In this document: piece by piece, positions 44,258 through 56,676 of the stretch | Numbering within the stretch: position 1 is the first letter of the stretch | Layout of the letters: every line of letters starts with the position of its first letter | NCBI RefSeq assembly: GCF_000711695.1 | Contig: NW_013547005.1 | Coordinates: 1 to 64,000 of the forward strand | DNA length: 64,000 nucleotides | Direction of reading: 5' to 3' | DNA from: Tilletiaria anomala UBC 951 | Taxonomy: Eukaryota; Basidiomycota; Exobasidiomycetes; Georgefischeriales; Tilletiariaceae | The notes under the pieces: generated by a model | Database searches by the model: none | Seen by the model: the letters and a program-made list of their open reading frames with translations, nothing else | What the model was told of the DNA's origin: nothing | Position numbers and translations under genes: made by a program

Positions 44258-47200
44258 TCAAATGTCGAGCTTGGTAAGCAATTCCTTGAGCTCATCCACT
44301 GCGGTGCAGGGAAGCCAAGCCCTTCGTCAGCGACATATTTTCAACGCAGGTAGCAAAGCAGATTCTCTCAAGCGCAGCACAGCGCGTCCACTCACCATTC
44401 TTCTTCAGGAAACTGCCCTGATTTTTCGGGGGCTGGGTCGACGCGCCAGCGTACCCATACGCGGACATCAGTTCGCTGCCGTCGTTGTACATCCCCTTGC
44501 CATCATCGTCATCGACCCACTTGTCGAGGAGCTTGGAGATGTACTGCCGCTTGTGGTAGAAGTGGCCTTCGATCACCTCCTTCCAGGGCAAGGGCGGATC
44601 CTTGAGCAGACCGAGCATGGCGACGCTGACAGTCATACGACGGATGTTGCGCTTATACGACTTGCTTCGTTCTTGCCCTTCGAAGCGCTCCCAGCCTGGC
44701 TCGTTACAGGCCGGCTCAGGGCACAGGACCAGACTCTGGGTGGACAGAAGTACCTGCAGCAGGGTCGATTGACCGGGCGACCAGCCGGGCCCAGGCCATG
44801 TGCCAAGCAGGGAGAGGCACACCTTGCCGTCGGCGTACAGGTTGGGATTGTGACGCACCTTGCCGCCGTTCGTGTTGGTGATCTTGCACTTGGGAGGCTG
44901 CTGGTTGTATTCGACAGGCAAGAAGATGTCGAATAGGTAGCATCCGCCCTCGTATGGAGATCCTTCTGAACCCATAATGCATGCCTTCAACACGTCCACC
45001 CTCTCTTCGTCGCGACGCAGGAAGATGGAGCCGTGGAAGAGAGCAGGGAGGGACGAGCTGAGATTGGCAAGCTCCTTGGAGATGGCGATTGTCCGGCGCA
45101 TGGCGGTCGATTTACAGTTGGCGATTTCTCTGTCATAGACGTGTGCGTACTTTCGCCCCCCGCCCACTGGAATCGTCATATCCACTTCGGCGCCAAAGAG
45201 CAAAGGCTTTGCCCACGCCTCGTATTTTGCGACTTCTTCTTCGTCTGACAGATGCTTTTCACTCGCCTTGCTCTTGTTGTCGTTATTGTTGCTGCTGCTG
45301 TCAATTGTACACTCCTTATCCTTCTCAAACATTGTTGCGGGCGCCTGAGAAGCAGCTGCATTGCTATTTTTGGAGATGACGCCCAGCATCTGATCGACCG
45401 CGGCATTGCCTTTAGTCTTGCGTAGGTGCCCTTCGACGGATAGAGCAACGCTGACGATGCGCTCGCAGAACTGTGACCACTTCTGCTGCTCAATCTCATC
45501 GTCTGTCTTAGCGGATCTTTCCTGGTTGTCGCCTGCCTCTTTCTGTGCATCTGCATCGATATTAATGCCATCAAATGCATCATCAACGCAACCAGAACCA
45601 TTTGCATCAATGTTCTTCCCTTTGGTACTGGCTGCTTGTGCCTTCTCCATCGTGCTCTTGAATGTGCGACACTGTGCCAGGATGCGCTGCGTGAGCTCGA
45701 GCGGGCCGGCGCTCCCTTCGTATTTAGTGGTCTTCTCCCTCGCGCCGGCGGTGCCGCCGCGCACGTCCTTGTCGGTCTTCTTCTGCGTCGCCGTGGCATC
45801 TTTCACCTCGACCGGCCTCATGATCGGTTGTGCCAGCAGTGGACAGAGCGCTTCGTGCCTGGCGAACAGGTCGAACCAGCTCAGGAGCTCCATGAACAGC
45901 GACTCGCGCTCGATCATGTCGATGAGGCTGTCGCTGCTCAGCAGGTTCGACGCCAGCGGCAGAAAGCGGCGGCGAACATGTGCAAGCGTCGTGGCGTCCG
46001 GAAACCAGTCTGTCTCGTAGACTTCGCTCTCTGACGCGTCATCAGCTGGGCTATTACTCGAAGAGTTGCCCTCCTTACTCTTGCTACTGCTCTCTACGGT
46101 GCGATGCGTATCTGGGACAAACTGCCGGAGTGTGCGAAGCATACCTTCCAAGACATCGTCACGCTCTTTTTGCTTCTGCACAGCCGCTGCCTTCCAGCCC
46201 CACTTATCATCGGTGCCACCGGAGTAGCCCGTACCAGTGTGCTTCTTCTTGCTGTTGGAGTATGAGCCGCCATAACCGTAGTAAGGATCAAGGTCGTCGA
46301 ACGGGTCATGGTAAGTGCCCTTTCCGAGGGATGCGGATGCCGTCGTGCTGTCCAGCGAGGTAGCACATGGACTTGCGAACTTGCCAGTCTTGGCGGCCTT
46401 GCGCAAGCCAATCGCAACCTTCGGGCTGCCTGCGGAGCTGTCAGTCTTCCTCTTGAAATTTGCGGCAGCATCTTCTCCCGCGGTCGTGCCTCCTTCCTTC
46501 TCTTCAGCTGCCACTTCAGGGTCATAGACAAACGAGGTGGCGAGCAAACAGTACGAGTCGATGTTGCTCTTGCCAACGGAAGCGGCAGACGGACAGGCAG
46601 GGCCAACTCGGCGAAGCTGTTGTTGCACACGCGCCACGCGGTCAATCGTGCTCTTGCTCGCGCTCCCCATGCCGTCGACATGCTTCTGCACCATGGCAAG
46701 ACCGCAGCCGAGCAGTGCGCTTTGCATCCATCCACAGTGATAGAGCACGCTCCCGCTCTGCGCCTTACTCCACGCGGAAATGGCGGGACCATCAGATACA
46801 TCAGTTCCGAAGCTTTTGGACGTGGGTAGGATGACTTTGCGCTTCTGTGCGCACGCTCCGCAAAACTGGCACTTGCATGCAGGGCAGATCATGTGCGCTG
46901 CGTGCAGAAGGTGTTCGACGAGCTGCGATGCGCGCGGAAACATCAGCAGCATGTGGTCCTCTGGCCATGTGGTGCTGCCCTTCTTCGGTTTGCTGCTGCT
47001 CGCCTTGCCCTTTGCCTGCTTTGACTTGGCGCCTTGTTGGTCGGAGTCGAGCTCCAACTCTGGAAAACGCTTGACTTCAAACTTGCAAAGCGGACAATGT
47101 AGGCTACCGAGGCGCAACTGAGAAAAGGCGCCAAACAAAAGCGCCTGTTCACCGCCTTCTGGACATCCCCGCAGCCATTCCGATGAGGTCATCTCAATAG

Positions 47201-47941
47201 CGATCATCGCGTCAGAGGGTAGAGAGTCTGCTTTGCTTACGCTTGTAGATGAACCGTGGCCTTGTGCACGTGCGGACCTAGCCGTGGTCGAAGAGGAAGG
47301 TGAAGTCGAAGCCCCAAGCCATCGAATGGCTGAATCTTTAGGAATGTTCCATGCTCTCGCTGGCGTCTCCACATCGATTGTCGTCACGGTACGGTCCTCA
47401 GAAAGGGAACAAGGTGATTTTAGTTCGCGATACTTTCAGCGGCTTTCACAATTTTGGAAGCTTTGCTCACCTTGCTCATGACCATGCCACTGTACGCATC
47501 GTTATCCACAGCCTCTGCCTCTTCGCGGCCTATGACAGCTGCATCACCAAAGTCTGCATCTCCAAAGCATTCATCCATGTCGTCTCCTCCAAAACCATTG
47601 TCCATCTCCTCGTCCGAGTCAGCTTTTGCTAACATGGAATATGCCGTCTCTTCTTCGCCTACAACATTTATTTCTCTTTCAGCTTCCCCTTCGTCGTCGT
47701 TGATGTGATCAAACTTTCCCGAGAAGATGGCTTCGGCTGCGTCCATGACATCATTGCGTTTTGCTTGGAGCGCCGCGATTGCCCGTCCACGACTTGCGCC
47801 CTGTGTGAGCACAGCGGGAGGTTCGCAAGAAAACAGTGATCAACACACCCTTTGCGCTACAAAATCAGCTGCTGTGAGTCAAACAGTACCCACCATGCCG
47901 GTCAACTGCGCAACGTCCGCTGCAGACGGTATCGGCGCCAT
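44258..47941 (-). CDS. Large E2 ubiquitin-conjugating enzyme with N-terminal UBA and C-terminal UBC domains
   Basis: Four exons on the minus strand (47941-47894, 47800-47471, 47396-44396, 44298-44258) encode 1139 residues. Residues 1-45 form a UBA-like domain rebuilt by the first splice (L-T-G-M-G-A-S-R-G-R-A-I-A-A-L). An acidic linker follows, then Cys pairs C-P-L-C (about 228) and C-P-A-C-K-C-Q-F-C-G-A-C (about 300) that look zinc-binding. Long Ser/Ala-rich middle sequence precedes a C-terminal UBC domain (about 890-1060) with N-P-N-L-Y-A-D-G-K-V-C-L-S-L-L-G-T-W; the cysteine near 984 is the expected catalytic residue. The domain most resembles BIRC6/UBE2O-type giant E2s, which transfer ubiquitin without a separate E3. 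The last exon (41 bases) adds a short charged helix. Targets are unknown. Confidence 0.85.
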
Positions 47942-49786
47942 CTTGAATCAGGAGCTTCCGAGCCTACCACTGACTCGCCGTGCTGTTCTCGACGGGGCCC
48001 TCGGAAGCGACAGTGAAGGAGCGGCTTTATGCAATGACAAGCTGAATGGTGAGAAGAGCCGTCGATTAATCAGCCGCTAACTCGACTTGGGTATTTGAGA
48101 TGTTGGCTTTGAAGGATGTGCAGGGCAGACCGACAAGCCTGTCCAGCAAGAGGCGGAAGGCTGCTTGATCGGGGCCGTTATGGTTCACATCGAGTGAGCG
48201 ATACCGACGGCTGTCTTTAGTGCGTGTAAAATGCTCTAGATGAACCATGGCCGATACATCGATTTACGGACGTGTAAGGATTCTATGCTATGAGGATGAG
48301 CAAGACGCACCTCTCATGCGCTCGGGCCTGAGAATGGTGAGCTGTAGCGGCCCTTGCCTACTTGACAGTTTGTCCCGGTACCTTTGTGGGCGCAGCGTCG
48401 GAGAGGAACAAAAAGTTATGAGTTTTAAGCGGACTCATGTGCTGACTAGACGCGCCTTGAGAATCGCTTGATAGAGAATCTGCAACGGTCTAGGAGCGTG
48501 CGAGCAAAAGGCCCAAAATAGCGAAGAGTTGGATGCGATCTTCGACAAACGTTTGAGCCTAGACATCACCCTTTTCCAAGGACAGAGATCCACAGGGTTG
48601 AGGAAATATCTGGAGAGACTTCAACGCTGCTAAATTCGTCTACATCTACATCGCCATTCCTTCCCCTTCCACTGCGCCCTCTATTTAGCCTGAGGACACG
48701 CCGCCGCCTCTGAAGTGACCACGAAAGGGTGCTACAAGGCGGCTCGAGCAAACCTTGGCGGATAGGTCGAGAGCCAAAATGGACAAGGTGCAGGAGCCTG
48801 TAAAGAACAAGGCGCGAGCGCAGGCGTAGCAGGCCAAAGGATCAGGAGGATTAACAGGGTCAAGTGAGTCAGCAAGATCAACAGGATCAGGAGGAGGCGG
48901 AACCACAGCCGCAGCGGCCGTACCAGCAGCAATACGTTTCCTCCAGTGCTGTAACGCAAAAACCACAGCCGACAAATGGAGATGTGTAAGAAAGAGCGAC
49001 AGTGACATGTGCTGTAGACGACAACAAGAAAAGCAACGACCAGCTCAAGCCTTCGAGAGTGGAGAATACACAATTCAGGCACAACCCTACTATTCTGCCC
49101 CAGTGCTGGCCACGTGATGCAATGCCATCGTTGCCAAAATGAGAAGCTAGACCGCGGGAAATGTCCCCATGCGAGAGTATGTACACTGTATGGGATTGGG
49201 AGAGTGTGGTCATCGCTTCCGCACCGAGAGAATTAGGGGCACACTCTCATCCAGGATCCTTGGCTGTTTGCCGCTCTGAACGGTAGGCATCGATATGTAC
49301 GAGCAGATGGCAATAACGACATGCTCATTCCAGCGGATGGTGAAGGTGACCACTGTCTGCACGTACGCCCCTACGTTGCTTGCGGACCCAAGCAAACCGA
49401 AGGGCTTCCGTTCCTGTTCATGGTGTCGCAGACGTCGGCGCTGGCTCATATGCGAAAGCGATCATGGCGAGTGGCCCGGATGGGGATCTGAACGTGCACC
49501 GTTTTCGCCTTGCACTACTCTCTCTCATTGTATCGGCCGTGTTGTAAGCAGGCTCATATGGCCGTCTGATGAAGCATGACAACGCCGACGTGTCCTCTCT
49601 TCAACCTCGAAGACACTACTTTATACCCGGGTGGCAGCCCTAGCCCTGCTCTCCATAATCGACGTTCGAGAGCGCAGGCAGCCTCGTAGCGGAAAGCGAG
49701 GTCGTTCCACGCCACCTTTCCTTCGTGGCCGCCACCCACATTTACACACTCTCTCCCTTTGTGCACACACTACTGGTCCTCGCACC
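47942..49786. other. Divergent intergenic region between the E2 gene and the giant membrane protein
   Basis: About 1.85 kb. Two overlapping minus-strand frames (48685-49008 and 48732-49082) of about 110 codons cross a degenerate GGATCAGGAGGA-type repeat (48838-48900). They give proline-aspartate or leucine-rich peptides without a known domain, so neither is called. The last 150 bases are the pyrimidine-rich leader of the plus-strand gene. Confidence 0.45.
48838..48900. repeat. Degenerate purine-rich repeat
   Basis: Imperfect reiteration of AACAGGATCAGGAGGA-like units; the strand is strongly purine-biased. Confidence 0.5.
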
Positions 49787-52700
49787 ATGTCTTCGCCCAG
49801 CGGCCCCTCGTCAGCGCCGCGGCGGCCGAGCGACACCCGGGCAAGCGCGATCCCGAAGGACCGCGAACGCGTAGCCTCGCTGGTCCAAAAGTACGAACAA
49901 CAAGCCTCATCTTCTCATATAACCATCCCTCACCGGGTCGTAGCAGGGTTGTCAAGAACATTGTCCCCGACATTTGCAAATGCGACTCCATCGCCGGTGA
50001 GCTCGGACCGACCCCGTCACACTTCGCATGCGTCAGGAGCGCAAGCAAAGTTCGACGGTCCGGAACGGAGACTCTCGCTTGATGTCGGCAGTGCGGCGAC
50101 GCCCACTGCTGTTGCCAGTGCTTTCTTGCCACAAATCCCGCTTGCCACACCAGCTGCGCCGCTCCCCATCAAACCAGAAGCAAAGCCGTCCCCGACGGCT
50201 GCATCACCCACACCCGCATATTTTTCAGCGATTTTAACTTCACCGTCACGCATCAATGAATTTGGCGCGAGCCCCACCGACAAGGTTGAGGCTGAGGCAT
50301 GCTGGCCTTCCCCTGCCGTACAGATTAAGCAGCCCGAGCTCAAGATCTACAGCGCGCCAACGCTTGTGAATCCGAGCCTCCGGCCTGTGCATGTGATGGG
50401 TAGAGGAATGGAGGGCAATTTGCCTCTGGAGTCGGAGATGAAGGCCGTGCCAAAGAATATGCCAAAAGCTGGAGATGCGAAGGATGATCAGCTCCGAGCG
50501 CCAAGGAAGGGGAGGGAGTTGAACAGAATGGGGGACTCTGACCCTGGCTATACGCCCGATGGACCGCAGAAGTCTTCTGGCTGTCCGAATCGGGAGGTGA
50601 GAGATGGCATAAAGAAGCCACGCAAAGGCTCGGATAAGCGTGGGCCCATCCCCTCCGGGTGGCTCAGCGGCCGTCTCCGCCCTAACCCGTCTGAATCCTG
50701 GATGGCCCAAGGGGGAAAGGGAGAGAACAGCTCACCAGTGGTACCTGCCTCCCATCAGCCAACGGTTTCACAGGAGATGGTGAATTCAACACCCCTCTCG
50801 CCAATGCCTTTGCTACACAGCAAGGTAGACTGTGATCCGTTCGCAGATTTGCCGACGACTGACGGGTCCAGCAGGCATTATCACCACGCGCGTCCCTCCG
50901 GCACGGCCGGGCCGAACCCGTTTACCTCGCCTGCCGACGATGATGCCGATGGTGAGGATGGTACCGAGGACGCAGATCAAGACACATCGCATGACGAAGC
51001 AGGCTCTTCGCGCCGATCAACTCGTCCCTCACCCTCGCGTGTGCCGATGCTCTCGACCGCATCGGTGCGTCCAATCCCCGCTGCAGACGTGTTCGCACCG
51101 AATGCCATGCCGTTGCATCTGCCGCAGCTGGAAGTGTACCTGTCCGATAGGGATCTATTCGCCGAGCCGCTCTTCAGCGATGCACAGGTGCTCGCGACGG
51201 AAACGGAGAGGCTGCTATATGGCTATGACGATGCTACTGCCGCGACCGCGCGTGAAGGTGGTGATCAGGACGGCAGGAAATACAAGCCAAGGGAAAATGG
51301 CTCAAAGAGTGGCAGTGGGAAGATGGAGGCTGCGGGTGGTCAGTTCGTGATCCCGAGAGCCGCCATTCGGTTGCACTTCAAAGGTTCATCGCACGGAAAG
51401 CAAGATCAAGACAAACGTGGTGTCGCACAGTCCGGCGACAAGCTATCGACGGAAGCGGAGGAAGATACGGAAGAGGAAGAGGAAGCTGGGCTTCTGGACG
51501 TGCAAACGGGACCCCCGAGCGCTCCGCAGACTGAGACGACCGGCACGTCCGTGCCAACGATCTCTGCTGGCGTCCCCAGCAGCCTCTCTACTGCGTCGCA
51601 CCCGGTCACGCGCCTGGAAATGTTCCCGCCAATGATGCTGCTGAAGGACATGGGCGGGCTGCGCGAGCTGAAGTCGAACGCAGTCGGTCCGCGCGCGCCG
51701 CCTGGAGGCCTGCTCAGCAGCGTGCCTGGTCTTGGCAGCCTGTTAGGCACGGTCATCGACTTTATGATCGGCATGGAAGGTAGTTCCTTCGCTGCAAACC
51801 TAATCAGCCTCGAGCTCGTCCGTGACTTTGCGCAGCTCATGGCGAACCAGCTGCAATTCTCCAGCAGCCCGTATGTCACGCAAACGTCCTCGACCATGGC
51901 GCGCTTCATCTTCCTGCGTCTGCCGCAGATCATCGCGCTCGACTTTGTCAGCGTGTTCGGCAAGGCTGCCATCTTCTTCATCATCTGGATCGTTTTCACG
52001 ACTCTGGCCCTCTGGAGGTTCTACCGCATGACGAGCGTAAGCGACCCCAATCGAGAAGTGGAGGGATACGACTCACAGCCTTACATCTTCTCGTCACCCA
52101 AGCGCGGGACCAAGGTCGCCAACATCTTCATCGTCTTTGTTCTCACCGGCTTGTACATCCCACTCACGAAGCTCTCGGTGGACGCGCTCACCTGGAGCTC
52201 CGCTTGGTGGGTCGTTGCGAACCCCTACACAGCGGACGTCGACAATCCCAGCTTGCCGCCGCTCGGCGATGCGCATCTGTACCGCGATCCGCTGGACTTT
52301 TGCTGGACAACGACGATGCGAAAAGATGAGTTCAACTTTGCGTGGATCATCCTGCCCTTCGCCATCCTCTCCATCTTGTTCTACACCCTCTGGTTCCCGT
52401 ATCGCATGCTCGTCACCATTAAAGCCATGTTGCCTCGCGTCGCCGAGTACAACGAGCTCGGGCACAAGCGGTCCGAGGCGGCGATGCAGGAAAAATACTA
52501 CCTTCTGCTCTCGAGGGACAAATCGCCACTGAATTTCATGTACAACGCCTACAGGCGGCGATGGGGATTCTGTGAGCGGCCAAAGCGAGGCCGTGTCCTT
52601 AACAGTCTGGGGCGCCCACTGAACAGCCAATCGGCGTTCCCTTTTTCTTCCAGACAAGCCGCTCTACATCTTATGCTTCAAGCTTGTCAACACCTTCATC

Positions 52701-55390
52701 ATTGCATTCTTCACAAAGAGCAACTGCGTATGGCGCTCTTTCGCAGCAAAGACGATGCTTGTCAGCCAGCAAATCGTACTCCTGGTTGTCATGTCCATAC
52801 TTTGCGGTGAGTGTGATCGTATGATGACGAAGATAAACGTGTGAAGCTGACGAAGCCACTTTGCTTCATTACTAGTGATTCACTTCTTCCTGCAGCCCTT
52901 TGTGGATGCTATCAGCAATCGTTCGGAGATGGTCAGTCGATTTGGCTACGTCGCTACGGCCATCATCGGTCTGCTTGGTGAGTCGGAAAAGACGAGCTGA
53001 CGACCAGGCCCAAACATAAATACTTACCATGAGATGCTCCTTCGCTCGCAGTCGCCTTGCAAGTCGACGGATCGACAGTGTATAATACGACGATCCTCTA
53101 CATCGTAGAGGGTGTCATGTACACTTTGACAATCTACTTTTCGCTGGCGGGCACGTCCTGGTTTGCGCACTGGGTCAAGCGCACGCAACGGCGCTTCGAC
53201 TTTAGCATTGACATTTTCTCGCCCCTGCTCAACATTGACAAGCACATCAAGCGCCGCATATGGCAGGAGACGCTGTCGACAATCCTGCTGTGCGGGCCGG
53301 GTTACCAGATGCCGCAAGACCAAGTCATCGCCTTCTCCACGTCTGACACCGACAAGTGGCCTCCATATCTCCTCTGGTTCGAGGGCACCGTAGCGGAGCG
53401 ACACGTGGAGAACCTCAAGATCCTCAAAGCCATCGGCCTGCGCGACTACCGGCGAGCGGTGCAGTACAGGCGTTCCCATGTTGCAGAGCGACTGCGGAAT
53501 GTCACGCGTACAATTCAGACAGAGTTCGCCGGACCCGATGCATACTGGCACCCGATCCGTCCGCCGTACCCGGACGGCGTCAGCTCATGGTTCGGCAAGG
53601 CATTCCTGGTGCCTTTCCCGCCGACGCTGGTTATCCGCTACGACCAGGGCTCGTCCGAGACGATCCAGCTCGACACTCTCGAAGAGATGGAGCGCTTCAT
53701 CGAACAGAATAGCAGCGAGCCAGTGCAGTCGAAGCGCATGGTGCGGCGTGTCCTGCGCGCGCTCGAGGGCCAGACAGTCTTTTGCCCGTACAATGACATG
53801 GCATACTTCGGGGCCGATGTTCGTCCAGCACTGTTAAATCGAAGAAAAAACCGCTACACTCTCGCGCGGCCTACGGCGTATAACGAGGGTATCCTACGCA
53901 TCTCGCACCGTCAGAGGAGCGACTTTGCAGGATACAACTTCTCGTCAGGCTTCCGCGTGACGATCACGTACTACGAGGGGCAGCGGCAGGATCCAGCAGG
54001 GCTGACGCGGGTCCGGAAGCAGGTCGAGGTGCACGCGTCGAGTGCGTTTGGCCTGCATGATGACTTTGAGATGACGCCGCACCTGATCCAGTTTTTCCGC
54101 GACAACGAGCACATCATCCGAAGCCGGCTGCCGGTCATCGACGATGTTCTGGCTAACTACCGGAGACACTTTTACTGCGAGGCGCGGGAGAAGGAGCGCG
54201 TATTGTCATACGCGTTCCTGACGGACATCTTTGACAACGTGCAGCTGACGCCGGCTGAGCTTATGCTCGCGCTGAGGCGATCCGGCTGCTGCCGCGACGT
54301 CCGGCGGCTGTCGTCCGAGTATCAGGCGGCGGTGACGGTGCTGTACGAGCGCATGTGCGCGGTCAACCGTTCTCTCGTCCACCGCTGGTGGTGGCTCTTC
54401 TGGGATGACCTTTGGCGCAAGAACGCAGGCGACTACCAGCGCTTGCGCGCGCATCGCCGCGTCCTCTCGCCGCACTACCCTACCAGCATCGCGTACCGCC
54501 CGATGCCGAGGCTGCAGCTCGAAAAGTTCCTCAAGAGCCGTGGGCTCTGGAGCGGTGCGGGCGGTGGCAAGGCCAGCCTGTTCACCCGGGGGCTGCTCAA
54601 CAGAATCTACTTCCAGCTAGACCAGCTCGTCTTTGCTGGACCGAACGCAGATGGCACGGGCGGATCGGCGGCAGCTATCCCGGTCGGCTTGGGGCACACG
54701 CCGGACGATGTGCAGCGCATCGCTTATTCCACGATCAAGCAACACGACCTCAACCTTGCGCGTGGCTCCGTACCTGACCTTCCTGCAGCGGGTCGGGTGG
54801 CCCACCACGCGGGCGACGCCGACGGTGAGTACGGCGACCCGAGCACGACGCTGCTGTCCCTGCGCGGGCGCGCGGGCGTGGGCTCGGCGCTGTCGTCGCA
54901 GCTAACGGGTGGGGGGACATCGTATGATCAGCAGTCTATCATTACCCGGCCCGCGTTTGCATGGGAGCGGCGCATGCTCTTCCTAACGCCGTCACTGTCG
55001 CGCTTGGAGCGCGTGCGAAACCGCCTGCTCGAGTGGCTCTCGCTGCACCCTTTCATCGTCGACCCGGCGGCGCGCGCGCTGTTCCTCTACCTTTCGATCG
55101 AAGAGGGACGCTACACGCTACCGTCGGTGCATTGGAAGCAGCCCGCAGTCGAGGGTGCATTCTCTGTAGCTGCAGCGGCTGAACCGACAGCAGCAACAGT
55201 GAAGGTGATGATGCCGGCGCCCCCGACGACGACAACGCTCGATGCGCACACTGTTACAATCCATGCAAACGTGTTCAGTATGCCGCCATCCCGTGCACGG
55301 ATGATCGCTGGCAGCCCCGGCGCTGCTGCGGAGGAGGACGTGCGGGACGATGGAGAAGCTGTGCAGTTGACACGGCTCTCTGCACGCTGA
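49787..55390 (+). CDS. Giant multi-spanning membrane protein of unknown function
   Basis: Four exons (49787-52571, 52654-52806, 52876-52977, 53052-55390) encode 1792 residues. The family was not recognised. Residues 1 to about 650 are Ser/Pro/Ala-rich and probably disordered. About seven hydrophobic helices follow near residues 715-745, 778-797, 850-870, 930-950, 960-985, 1000-1018 and 1020-1050; three of the introns lie inside this membrane region and their removal makes continuous helices (for example C-V-I-H-F-F-L-Q). About 740 further residues form a well-structured soluble region rich in W, Y, F and R (L-L-W-F-E-G-T-V-A-E-R, H-R-W-W-W-L-F-W-D-D-L-W-R), unlike the N-terminus. It is therefore likely a genuine, conserved domain. 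The start at 49787 follows a pyrimidine-rich leader; the frame is open upstream. A channel, transporter or membrane scaffold is possible, but there is no specific evidence. Confidence 0.85.
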
Positions 55391-56676
55391 GTTGAGCATC
55401 ATCTTTGGGTAAGTGCGCCTGCTGCGCCTGAATCTGCTGTGTCAATCAATCAATCGTTCATTCTCCCATGTATTTATACCAAGCATACATTCAAATCGCC
55501 AATACTGCGCATTATAACGGAACCGAGCAGTGTCCCAGCCTGGTGCTCTTGCTCGATTACACAGGTAACCATCCATATACCCGCCCGCCGCTTTTATCCA
55601 ACGACAGCGATTGACTATATAATTCAGACAATATTATAGCATATCACGGCCTCACAAGTACACAGTTCCCAATATGTACTCTACACAATGCCACCGATGC
55701 GCATTTCAATATTTCTTGGAGATCGGAGTGCGCATGTCAAGGTGCGATCCATCTCCGCTGGACCAACGCGAGTGGGGATGCCCACGGCACCGACAGTCCT
55801 TCGCAGGGGAGTCCTGTCGAGATCAGGAGGGAAGGAAGGGGGTCGGTTCCTCTTGCCAGCTTGAGGGATCAGATTACCAAAGGGGAGAAGGCCCGAGAAA
55901 AGATGCAAACGGCGACAAAAGGACGTAGAATTGGATATTGGGCTATGTTCAGGACTTTTTCAGGTGAATCTTGTTTCGCTTATACGACGGCAACATGGCC
56001 GCGGTGGCACTGGAGTATTGCGTCGCCCCAGTCAGAATCCCCGGATAGCCCTGCAGCCTGGAAGTCGTTCGAGATAATTCGGCAGGTGGCTCTGGCAGGT
56101 GACGGCCACAGCGCAGCTCCAAGACGACCAGTTAGCGCATGCAGCTACACTGGACAGCCGCTCGGCTCGAGAGGCAGCACACCACACATCACAAACCATA
56201 CACACGCGGCTCCGGTTATCTTCCTCTCCCCCAGTCCCCCACCCAAAGTGACTAGGGCGCAGTGCCGCATTGCTCCCTCTGCCTCTTTCCTCTCCCCCAT
56301 CCCGTTCTCCTTTTCTCTGTTTTCCTCCGCTTCCACCCCCATCACCATAACCACTCCATTTCATTCTTGTTCCACCTCGTCAGCACCATCCACCGCTTCC
56401 TTCCAGCATCCCTCCATACTCCTCGTCATCGCCCCCCATCTCGTCGTTTTCTCTCAGCCTGCACAAGCCTGCCATCCTCGTCCCAGCCCCTCTTGCCCGC
56501 TGATTCCTACCCACCGACAGCCAGCCTGTAGGTACACAAAACACGCTCTTTGTCAGACGCCCGTGGGCACCCAGCTCCTACACTACAGACGAACCCCCTC
56601 CACAAAGCAAGCCAAGAAAAGGCCGGGCAATCCTTATTTTCCTCTTTCATATTCATACTCCCTGACGATAGCCAAT
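55391..56676. other. Intergenic region with long pyrimidine-rich leader
   Basis: About 1.3 kb. The first 400 bases are AT-rich. Bases 56215-56470 are strongly C/T-rich on the plus strand, as in leaders of highly expressed fungal genes, and precede the GPI-protein ATG at 56677. An upstream open frame in phase with that ATG (from 55861) is not conserved coding sequence by appearance. Confidence 0.5.

Noticed and set aside
48685-49082. Two overlapping minus-strand frames of about 110 codons
   Set aside because: Low-complexity peptides from a degenerate repeat, mutually exclusive frames, no domain; not enough to call a gene.
49787-55390. Autophagy protein ATG9 as the identity of the multi-spanning protein
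   Set aside because: Size and helix number were suggestive at first, but none of the conserved ATG9 core motifs is present.
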